Source of the DNA: Aureococcus anophagefferens
Lineage: Eukaryota > Sar > Pelagophyceae > Pelagomonadales > Pelagomonadaceae
Direction of reading: 5' to 3'
Length of the DNA: 64,000 nucleotides
Assembly (NCBI RefSeq): GCF_000186865.1
Contig: NW_008705562.1
Span: 2,061,141-2,125,140, forward strand
Below, in pieces: positions 8,796 through 16,706 of this stretch. Below the pieces are notes generated by a model. It did not search any database. It was given only the letters and a program-made list of their open reading frames with translations, and was not told the origin of the DNA. The position numbers were made by a program, and so were the translations under genes. Numbering within the stretch: the first letter of the stretch is position 1; each line of letters begins with the position of its first letter.

Positions 8796-9704
8796 ATGCA
8801 CCCCTGCATCGCCCTCGAGCGACCGCGCAAGCTTTTGGGCAACGCGAGAGACGGGGCGCCCCGCTTGATCGCCCACCCTCCCAGCATCGCCTGCCGGCTC
8901 CATTTTCCACGCTTCCGCCCGCGCGCGCAATCGTTTGACCCCGCCCTCCCCTCTCGCAGGAAGCTCATCCTCGCCCTCGCCGCCCTCGCGCCCGCCGCCG
9001 CCTTCGTGGCGCCGGCCGCCCAGTCCGCGACCGTCAAGGTCCAGGAGACCAAGGCCGACCTCGAGGCGCTCGCGGTCAAGCTCAACCCCGTCGTGGGCTA
9101 CTACGACCCGCTCGGCCTCGCCGACGCCGACCTCTGGGGCCGCGGCAACGAGTACACCATCGGCTGGCTCCGCCAGGCCGAGATCAAGCACGGCCGCGTC
9201 GCCATGGCCGGCTTCGTCGGCTACTGCCTCCACGCGAACGGCGTCCAGTTCCCGATCCACATCCCGGGCGACTACTCGACCAAGTCCCCCGCGGAGCTCT
9301 GGGACCAGATGCCCGAGGCGGGCAAGTGGCAGATCATCCTCTTCGTCGGCTTCCTCGAGTTCTGGTCCGAGTCCGGCGCGGGCGGCGCGCACTACACCAA
9401 GGGCGGCAAGCCCGGCGCGTTCCCCTCGTTCAACTCGCCCGCCGCCGGCGACGAGTACAAGATCCCCCACCCCGTGCCCCTCGACCTCTTCGACCCGGCC
9501 GGCCTCTCCAAGAACGCGTCGCCCGAGAAGAAGGAGCGCGGCCTCCTCATCGAGATCAACAACGGCCGCCTCGCGATGCTCGGCCTCTTCGGCTTCCTCG
9601 CCGAGTCCAAGGTGCCCGGCTCCGTCCCGGCCCTCTCCTTCATCCCCGCCTACGACGGCGACTACATGGCCCCCTTCGCCGCCAACTTCCACGTCTTCAA
9701 CTAG
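8796..9704 (+). CDS. Fucoxanthin-chlorophyll a/c light-harvesting protein (5' end uncertain)
   Basis: The secure part runs from about 8961: KLILALAALAPAAAFVAP is a signal peptide ending in an ASAFAP-like plastid site. The mature antenna follows, with helix 1 AEIKHGRVAMAGFVGY and helix 3 LLIEINNGRLAMLGLFGF, the chlorophyll-ligand E..H/N-x-R motifs of the LHC family. It inserts in thylakoid membranes and passes energy to the photosystems. The in-frame ATG at 8796 gives 302 residues, but the first 55 (MHPCIALERPRK...) do not belong in front of a signal peptide. A splice acceptor (ctctcgcag, ending 8959) sits directly before GAAGCTC, so most of 8798-8959 is probably intron and the Met codon may be completed across the junction. 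Three-helix topology and length fit FCPs. Confidence 0.88.
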   Translation: MHPCIALERPRKLLGNARDGAPRLIAHPPSIACRLHFPRFRPRAQSFDPALPSRRKLILALAALAPAAAFVAPAAQSATVKVQETKADLEALAVKLNPVVGYYDPLGLADADLWGRGNEYTIGWLRQAEIKHGRVAMAGFVGYCLHANGVQFPIHIPGDYSTKSPAELWDQMPEAGKWQIILFVGFLEFWSESGAGGAHYTKGGKPGAFPSFNSPAAGDEYKIPHPVPLDLFDPAGLSKNASPEKKERGLLIEINNGRLAMLGLFGFLAESKVPGSVPALSFIPAYDGDYMAPFAANFHVFN

Positions 9705-10074
9705 ACGCCGACGCCGACGCCGGCCGCGCGGTGCCCGCTGGACGGGCGGCGCACGCGGGGCCACCCACCAAACCACATATAAGTGCCTTTCCCAGGTAGC
9801 GGCGCGTGGGGCGCTGGTCGGCGGCGCGCGGCGGCGGGAGCCGATCTGGCCACGTGAGCTGGCGGCGCTAGGCCGTCGCGTAAAACCGGCGCGGTGGCTG
9901 GCGCCGGCGGGATGTGGGCCGAGGGCTTGCTCGGCGGAAAACTTGGAAGTCCGCGGGCTTGGGCAATTCCAGAGAAAAGTTTGAGTCCTTAGCTCGCACG
10001 TGCCGGCACGTCTTTACAAGTTCTAAACTACTGCACCGGCACTGCAATAAAAAAATGGGCTGCCTCTCTCGACG
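9705..10074. other. Intergenic region between the FCP and MYND genes, with a 14-bp palindrome
   Basis: These 370 bp lie between two genes on the same strand and must contain the FCP 3' UTR and the MYND promoter. The one clear element is a perfect palindrome, ACGTGCCGGCACGT, at 9998-10011. No other ORF, RNA or repeat was recognised. Confidence 0.4.
9998..10011. promoter_or_regulatory. Perfect 14-bp palindrome carrying two ACGTG boxes
   Basis: ACGTGCCGGCACGT is its own reverse complement and lies about 65 bp upstream of the MYND gene start. Each arm carries the ACGTG core bound by many bZIP and bHLH dimers in eukaryotes. The palindrome is seen; a regulatory role is inference. Confidence 0.35.
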
Positions 10075-10692
10075 ATGATCCACGGCCTCGAGGCGGAGCT
10101 CAAGCGGTCGCGGGAGATCGCGGCGGGGACGTGGACGCCCCCGCGGCACCTCGAGGCGGACTTCGCGGACGAGTTTCCCATCCCGCCAAAGGAGGCGCAG
10201 CCCGCGGAGGCGCCCAAAGCCCCCGCGCCGCCCGTGGCCTGCAGCGAGTGCAAGGCGCTCTGCGAAGAGCAGACGCTCACGTGCTCGCGGTGCAAGCGCG
10301 CGCACTACTGCAGCAAGGCCTGCCAGGTCCGGGCCTGGCGGAGCGGGCACAAGCGCGTCTGCGCGCCGGCGACGGCGTTCCGCGCCGGGCAGCGGTGCGT
10401 CGTCAAGGGCCTCCGGTCGTCGCCGGAGCTCAACGGCCGGGTCGTCGTCGTCGTGGGCCCGAGCGGCGCGGCCGGCGGCGAGCGGTGGACCGTGCGGACC
10501 GCCGCCGACGAGGCGGGCGGCGCGCGGAGGCTCGCGGTGCGGCCCGAGAACCTCATGGAATTCTGGGACCCCGCGGACCGGCCCGCGCCCCCCGAGCTCA
10601 AGACGCCGAGCCGGGAGGAGGCGATCGAGACGCTCCTGGCCTACCGCGACTCCCTCGCCGAACGCGGGCCCCTCGCGGGCGTCGGCGCGTAA
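10075..10692 (+). CDS. MYND zinc-finger protein
   Basis: 205 residues. A MYND-type zinc finger occupies about residues 59-98: CSECKALCEEQTLTCSRCKR then HYCSKACQVRAWRSGHKRVC, with the expected C-x2-C, C-x2-C, Y-C-x3-C and H-x3-C spacing. MYND fingers bind proline-rich peptides in partner proteins. A small module follows with the phrase GLRSSPELNGR and a Val-rich strand, resembling a conserved algal SH3-like segment; the same phrase occurs in the gene at 22544. The C-terminus (REEAIETLLAYRDSLAERG) is probably helical. The ATG used is the first in frame; an ATG at 10055 runs into a stop after a few codons. The product probably acts as an adaptor. Confidence 0.8.
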   Translation: MIHGLEAELKRSREIAAGTWTPPRHLEADFADEFPIPPKEAQPAEAPKAPAPPVACSECKALCEEQTLTCSRCKRAHYCSKACQVRAWRSGHKRVCAPATAFRAGQRCVVKGLRSSPELNGRVVVVVGPSGAAGGERWTVRTAADEAGGARRLAVRPENLMEFWDPADRPAPPELKTPSREEAIETLLAYRDSLAERGPLAGVGA

Positions 10693-10766
10693 CGACGTCC
10701 GTCGGACGCGACCTACGACCGTTGCGAACGTCCAGAGGCGCTCGTAGTGCGCCCCCACCGTGCGAC

Positions 10767-11822
10767 TCAGGCCGTTACGAACTTCCAGATCTTGACGAGC
10801 GCGTCGTCGCCGGCCGTCGCGAGGAGCGTCGCGTCCGCGGGGCTCCAGCGGACGGAGTTGACGTCGCCGTCGTGGGCCTTGGGCGCGTCCGCGAGGCGCG
10901 CGAACCCCGCGCCCAGGCCGTAGACCGATACGCGGTCGTCGCCGCCGCCGCTGGCGACGCGCGTCGTCGGGTCCGGGCCGACGGCGTCGCAGCTGTAGAC
11001 GCAGCGGCCGTGCGCGTTTTCGAGCGCGGCGCCGACGGTCCACGCGTGGGGCTCGCCCTCGACCCAGAGCCGCAGGACCCGGTCCGCGCCGCAGCTCACG
11101 AGGCGGCGCGACCCGTCCGGCGCCGCGACGAAGCGCAGGTCCCAGACCGTGCTCCCCGAGCCGGCCAGCGTCGCGCGGCAGCTCCAGTCGTCGCCGTCGT
11201 CGCCCCAGAGCTTGATCGAATCGTCGTAGGAGCAGCTCGCCAGCAGGTCGTCGTCCCGGAGCCGCGAGCAGGCGTCGAAGCACACGGCCTTGACGTCGCC
11301 GCCGTGGCCGTGAAGCACGGAGACGAGCTCGAAGCCCTCGTCGTCGCCGAACTCCCAGAGCCAGACGCTCTTGTCGCGGCCGCAGGTCGCCAGGAGCGTC
11401 GCCGACGCGTTCCACGCCGCGCCCTTGACCTCGTTCTCGTGGCCCTCGAGCGTCGCGATGATCTCCCACTCGAGCGGCCCGCCGCCGCCGCCGCCGCCGC
11501 CGTCGTCGTCCGCGCGGCGCCAGACGCAGCACGTGCCGTCGAAGGACACGGCCGCGAGGTAGCGCCCGCAGGGCGACCAGTCGCACTTGCGCACCGTGCG
11601 CTCGTGGGCGTCGTCGAGCGTCGACACGAGGCCCCAGGCGCCGCCGGCGCAGTGCCAGATCTTCACGCAGCGGTCGCTGCTGCAGGACGCGAGCAGGGAC
11701 CCGTCCGGGCTCCACGCCGCGTGCCAGACGCGCTCGCTGTGGCCGGCGAGGCTCGCGACGCAGGTCAGCGTGCCCGGGAGCGTCGAGTCCGTTGCCATCG
11801 GGCTCGCCTCGAGCGCGGCCAT
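10767..11822 (-). CDS. CIAO1: CIAO1, WD40 scaffold of cytosolic Fe-S protein assembly
   Basis: A single exon of 351 residues forming a seven-bladed WD40 propeller. Diagnostic phrases are ERTVRKCDWSPCGRYLA, TLEGHENEVKGAAWNAS, LLATCGRDKSVWLWEF, LLASCSYDDSIKLW and STVWDLRFV, in the order found in CIAO1/Cia1. CIAO1 is part of the CIA targeting complex, which hands [4Fe-4S] clusters to cytosolic and nuclear apoproteins, including DNA-repair enzymes such as the glycosylase encoded at 45.2-46.1 kb. A Gly run (DDDGGGGGGGG) is inserted between blades 2 and 3. Convergent with the MYND gene (74 bp apart) and divergent from the LRR/EF-hand gene (110 bp). Confidence 0.92.
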   Translation of the reverse strand: MAALEASPMATDSTLPGTLTCVASLAGHSERVWHAAWSPDGSLLASCSSDRCVKIWHCAGGAWGLVSTLDDAHERTVRKCDWSPCGRYLAAVSFDGTCCVWRRADDDGGGGGGGGPLEWEIIATLEGHENEVKGAAWNASATLLATCGRDKSVWLWEFGDDEGFELVSVLHGHGGDVKAVCFDACSRLRDDDLLASCSYDDSIKLWGDDGDDWSCRATLAGSGSTVWDLRFVAAPDGSRRLVSCGADRVLRLWVEGEPHAWTVGAALENAHGRCVYSCDAVGPDPTTRVASGGGDDRVSVYGLGAGFARLADAPKAHDGDVNSVRWSPADATLLATAGDDALVKIWKFVTA

Positions 11823-11932
11823 GCTCGCCTATAGCTATGTAGTGGCAATCTCTAGGGGCAAGGTCGGCGATGCAGTCTATGTTGCACTCGCAGCAGTTTG
11901 GCCGCACGATGGCTAGCGGGTAGAACCAAATA

Positions 11933-14428
11933 ATGGGCTGCCCGCAGTCGAAACAGAGCCCGCCGCCCGCGGTCGCACTACCACCACCAGCACAGATCAT
12001 CACCCAACCCACGGCACCCACACCAAAACCATCCAAAAAGACAACCCACACACCGTCGTCGACGCTGACCATCGCGTTCTGCCGCGACGTGCCCACGGAC
12101 GAGCTCGCGCGGCGCGTCGCCGAGCACCGCGGCGTCACGCGCGTCCTCCGCGTCGAGGCGAGCCGCCTCGGCGCCGGCGGCGGCGCGCAGCTCTCGCGGG
12201 CCGTCGTCCACGGCTTGCGCGCGTCGGAGCTCGTGGGCCTGAGCCTGGCCCACTGCGGCCTGTCGACGGCGGGCTGCGTCGCCGTCGCCCGGGCCTTCCT
12301 CGAGACGCGCCTGGCGTCGCTGGACCTCAGCGGCAACGACGTCCGCGCCGAGGGCGTCGTCGCGCTCGCGGCCGCGGTCCGCGGCCGCGGCGGCCGCGGC
12401 GCCTGGGGCCCGCCGGGGTCGCGCGTCGAGCTCCAGCTCGCCGAGAACCCCCTCGTCGGGTCGCCGCCCCACGTCGGCGTCGCCGCACTCGCGGAGCTCG
12501 TCGCCGCGCTCGCCGAGGCCGCGCCGCGGCGGAAGGCGCTCGGCCTCGCGGCCGTGGGCCTGCGCTTCGGCGGCGACTCGGCGCCGGGGCGCGCGCTGCT
12601 GGACCAGCTCGCGCGGAGCCGCTTCGTCCACGTGGACCTGCGCCACAACCGCCTCGACGACGCCGCGGCGCGCGCGCTCGCGGCCGCGCTCTCCGCGCGG
12701 ACGGCGCGGGAGCCGCCGGCGGACGCGGAGCCCGGCGTCGACGCCGACGCGGCCCTCGCGGCGGCCATCGGCGCCCTGGACGACCGCCACCCGCTCGCGC
12801 CCGTGCAGCCCGCCTTCGGCCTCCTGGACGGCCGCGGCGACGGGCCGTTCTGGACGCCCGCGAGCGTCGCGGAGGTCCTCTCCGCCGCCGCGAAGGCGCG
12901 CGTCGCCGAGCGGGACGTCGCCGACGTCGCCCGGGCCCGGGGGCTGCTGGCGACCGACGGGACCGTCGACGGCGACGCGTGGCGCGGCTTCGCGGCTTTG
13001 GCGCTCGCGGCCGCGCGCGGCGAGGCCGGCGCGGGCCCGCTGGAGCGCCTCGACCTGCGGGGCAACCCCATCTCGGTCGACGGCGAGGCCGCGCTCAAGG
13101 ACGCCTGGAAGGACCTGCGCGCGGCCGCGTCGGACCGGTGCCCGGGCTTCCCGACGGGGCCCGCGCCGCAGCTCCTGATCCTGGACGCGTCGAGCGACGC
13201 GCGCGACGTCAACCGGCGGGCGGCGGCGCGCCTGCGGGACGTGACCTTGTCGCTCGCCAACCGGCCGGAGGCGCCGAGGCCGAAGGCGCCCGCGCCCGTC
13301 GCGTCGAAGCCCGCCGCGCGGCCGGGCCGCGGGGACCTCTGGCGGACGATCGCGCAGCTCCTCTGCGACCTCGAGGACGCCGGCTCGGACCTGAAGGCGC
13401 TCTTCGCGTCCTGGGACAGCACGGGCGACGGCGAGATCTCCCTCCGCGAGTTCCACTCGGGCCTCTCGAACCTCCCCGGCGACGACTTCGCGGCGTTTAC
13501 GCCGGAGGACGCGGCCGTGCTCGTCCGCGAGGCCATGGACAAGGACGGCGACGCCCACGTGTCGCTCGCCGAGTTCCTGGGCTTCGCGCAGCGGGGGCGC
13601 AGGGCCCTCGCGGGGTCGCGGCTGTCCTTCGAGCAGCAGGTCGCGGCGCCGCCCGCGACGCCGGCCCCGGCGCCCGCGCCGCCGCCCGCCGCCGCGCCGC
13701 CGGCGTTGCGGGACCCCAAGCTCTGGCCCGCCGCGGCGATCAAGATCTGCAAGCTGCTCGTCATCTTCGAGAACGGCGGCCAGTCGCTCCGCGAGGCGTT
13801 CGCGGCGTTCGACAAATCCAAGGACGGCGAGCTCTCCGCGGGCGAGCTCCACCGGGGCCTGGCCGCGCTGCCGGGCGGCGTCTTCGCCGACCTCGACGTC
13901 GACGACGTCAAGCAGCTCTTCGCGGACTGCCTCGACGCCGACGACGACGGCCACGTGTCGCTCGGCGAGTTCGTCGACTTCGTCGAGCGGGGCAAGCGGG
14001 GCCTCGGCGACGCCGTGCTCGGCGTCGCCAAGGCGGCCACGCCCAAGGCGACCACGCCCAAGGCGACCACGCCCAAGGCGAGCACGCCGGCGCCGCCGAA
14101 GCGGTCGTTCTTCGACGACGACGAGCCGGTCCCCGCGCGGCGGCTCAGCGACCAGAGCGCGCGCGTCGCGAAGCTCCTGATCCTCTACGAGGACGCGGGC
14201 AACAGCCTCAAGGACGCCTTCGACAAGTTCGACAAGTCCGGCGACGGGAACATCTCCATCCACGAGCTGCTCGTCGGGCTCCAGGGCCTCGGCGCGGCCT
14301 TTGCGAACATCTCCCGGGAGGAGGTCGAGAAGATCGTCATCGACGCCTTCGACAAGGACCTCGACGACGCCCACATCTCCCTCCACGAGTTCACGGAGTT
14401 CGTCAAGCGCGCGCGGGCCGAGGCGTAA
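11933..14428 (+). CDS. N-myristoylated LRR / six-EF-hand calcium-binding protein
   Basis: 831 residues. The start MGCPQSKQS fits an N-myristoylation signal with a palmitoylatable Cys3, suggesting membrane anchoring. Residues about 50-400 carry leucine-rich repeats of ribonuclease-inhibitor type (LVGLSLAHCGLSTAG, LASLDLSGNDVRAEG, VHVDLRHNRLDD, LERLDLRGNPIS). Three EF-hand pairs follow, separated by low-complexity linkers including TPKATTPKATTPKAS. Loops visible are DSTGDGEISLRE, DKDGDAHVSLAE, DKSKDGELSAGE, DADDDGHVSLGE, DKSGDGNISIHE and DKDLDDAHISLHE. The last has one extra residue and may not bind Ca2+ normally. Each pair begins with the same helix type (KLLILYEDAGNSLKDAF), so the pairs arose by internal duplication. 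A membrane-tethered calcium sensor or scaffold is the likely role; partners are unknown. Confidence 0.82.
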   Translation: MGCPQSKQSPPPAVALPPPAQIITQPTAPTPKPSKKTTHTPSSTLTIAFCRDVPTDELARRVAEHRGVTRVLRVEASRLGAGGGAQLSRAVVHGLRASELVGLSLAHCGLSTAGCVAVARAFLETRLASLDLSGNDVRAEGVVALAAAVRGRGGRGAWGPPGSRVELQLAENPLVGSPPHVGVAALAELVAALAEAAPRRKALGLAAVGLRFGGDSAPGRALLDQLARSRFVHVDLRHNRLDDAAARALAAALSARTAREPPADAEPGVDADAALAAAIGALDDRHPLAPVQPAFGLLDGRGDGPFWTPASVAEVLSAAAKARVAERDVADVARARGLLATDGTVDGDAWRGFAALALAAARGEAGAGPLERLDLRGNPISVDGEAALKDAWKDLRAAASDRCPGFPTGPAPQLLILDASSDARDVNRRAAARLRDVTLSLANRPEAPRPKAPAPVASKPAARPGRGDLWRTIAQLLCDLEDAGSDLKALFASWDSTGDGEISLREFHSGLSNLPGDDFAAFTPEDAAVLVREAMDKDGDAHVSLAEFLGFAQRGRRALAGSRLSFEQQVAAPPATPAPAPAPPPAAAPPALRDPKLWPAAAIKICKLLVIFENGGQSLREAFAAFDKSKDGELSAGELHRGLAALPGGVFADLDVDDVKQLFADCLDADDDGHVSLGEFVDFVERGKRGLGDAVLGVAKAATPKATTPKATTPKASTPAPPKRSFFDDDEPVPARRLSDQSARVAKLLILYEDAGNSLKDAFDKFDKSGDGNISIHELLVGLQGLGAAFANISREEVEKIVIDAFDKDLDDAHISLHEFTEFVKRARAEA

Positions 14429-14633
14429 GGGGGTTAGCCGGGGATGTGCCGGGGTCTTGTATTTCTGCGAGTCATTTCTCGCGGCTGACCGAGGCGTGTG
14501 CTCTGAGGGGAAGTAGGTGCCGAAATCCACGAGCCGCGCCGCGTCGTGCCTCCTATCCTTCGTGGGCGCTTGCGCGTCATTGCCCACGGCGTCGAAACCC
14601 TCGAGACAACAGCAAACGCCCACGGCGCAAGCG

Positions 14634-15158
14634 ATGCAGGAGGCGAAGGAGGCGCCGGGCTTTCACGAGGCGTTCAACGAGGGCGGCGGCGGGGGGACGA
14701 TCCTGGAGAGGCTCGTGGCGCTCATGCCGCTGGAGGACGGACGAGACATCAAGCGCTTCACGAAAGTTTTGGACGCTCTGGACCCGCGGCGCGAGGCCGT
14801 CGGCCGCGACGAAGACGACCGGGGCGTGGTGTGGCACGCGGTGAACCACGGCGACCACATCGCGTGCCAAATTTTGCTGGAGCGCCGCGGCTTCTCCCTC
14901 GAGGTCCTAGCGCGTACGGAGCGCGGCACGGGCTCGTCCCCCTACGAGCTCGCGCTCGCCGGCGGCAAGCGCCACGTGCTCGCGATCCTGAAGAAGCACG
15001 TGGCCCCGGAGCTCGAGGAGGTCGTCGACGCGCCGCCGATGATGAGCTCGTCCAACAGCTTCACGGACTTTGACGAGCTCTGGGCGCGGGAGGACGCCGC
15101 GGCCGCCGCGCCGACGAACGGCGGCTGCTGCTGCTGCTGCGACGACGCGGCGGACTAG
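14634..15158 (+). CDS. Small ankyrin-like protein with a five-cysteine tail, function unknown
   Basis: 174 residues from ATG 14634 (MQEAKEAPGF). A longer frame opens at a GTG at 14517 but has no ATG. The middle has ankyrin-like features: WHAVNHGDHIACQILLERRG, then SSPYELALAGGKRHVLAILKKH, about two helix-loop-helix units. The C-terminus is acidic and ends NGGCCCCCDDAAD. The run of five Cys could be palmitoylated or bind metal. No enzymatic motif is seen. It is convergent with the Arf gene, with 77 bp between stops. Confidence 0.6.
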   Translation: MQEAKEAPGFHEAFNEGGGGGTILERLVALMPLEDGRDIKRFTKVLDALDPRREAVGRDEDDRGVVWHAVNHGDHIACQILLERRGFSLEVLARTERGTGSSPYELALAGGKRHVLAILKKHVAPELEEVVDAPPMMSSSNSFTDFDELWAREDAAAAAPTNGGCCCCCDDAAD

Positions 15159-15235
15159 GCGCGGCCGCGCGCGGGCGGGCTAAAGGCATAGAGCACGAGA
15201 CTAGGCAGAGATTAGCGGCGGCGCGCGGCGGTCCC

Positions 15236-16078
<843 letters not shown>

Positions 16079-16552
16079 ATGGTGTTCATCCGCGACGACG
16101 GCATCGCCGCCCCGGAACTGGTGCCCGACCGATGGGGCCACTACAAGGAAAAGGAGGAGCCCCAGGCCGAGGAGCTGGGCATCAAGCAGAAGCACGTGTG
16201 GGAGCCGGGCTGGCGCATCATCAACGAGAAGCACCGCATCGCGGAGCTGGGCATCTCCGAGGAGGACATCAAGGAGCGCTGGTGGAGCCAGGAGCGCCTC
16301 AAGCTCCAGGGCATCGAGATGCCCAAGGCGCCGAAAGACCACCTGAACCGGCTCCGGACCAAGGGCATCGACCTCTTCGCGGAGCCCCGCGGGAGCCGCT
16401 ACTCGCTCGGCGCGCCGCCGCCCTACGTGACGAACCCGCCCGAGGGGTCGCCCCTCTGGGACGAGCTCCAGAAGTTCAAGCGCGGCGAGCCCTCCTTCTA
16501 CGACACGACGAAGATCGAGGGCATCGAGGGCAGCGGCACGCCGGGCATCTGA
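16079..16552 (+). CDS. Conserved-looking hypothetical protein
   Basis: 157 residues from ATG 16079 (MVFIRDDGIAAPELVP). The same frame extends upstream to a non-ATG start. The protein is hydrophilic, rich in Glu, Lys and Trp, with likely helices (EPQAEELGIKQKHVW, HRIAELGISEEDIKERWW, ERLKLQGIE). It has no signal peptide, membrane segment or recognised domain. Balanced, non-repetitive composition with codon use like its neighbours suggests a real protein. The C-terminus is Gly-rich (EGSGTPGI). Confidence 0.6.
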   Translation: MVFIRDDGIAAPELVPDRWGHYKEKEEPQAEELGIKQKHVWEPGWRIINEKHRIAELGISEEDIKERWWSQERLKLQGIEMPKAPKDHLNRLRTKGIDLFAEPRGSRYSLGAPPPYVTNPPEGSPLWDELQKFKRGEPSFYDTTKIEGIEGSGTPGI

Positions 16553-16706
16553 GGCGGGGCTAAGGGTGCCGACGCAGCGTTTTCGGGTGGAGGGGGGGTC
16601 GCGACATGACTTAGACGTGGCCGCTCCGACTTTTTTACAAAACGTCAACAATCACTTCACCTGGAGCGTTTTTTTTCAGCAGAAATCTGTTGGTGGCAGC
16701 CGCGCG

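Noticed and set aside
9868..14085. Very long minus-strand frame opposite CIAO1 and the LRR/EF-hand gene
   Set aside because: Ala/Arg/Ser-rich composition is typical of antisense frames in GC-rich genes; it crosses a real minus-strand gene in another frame and has no domain.
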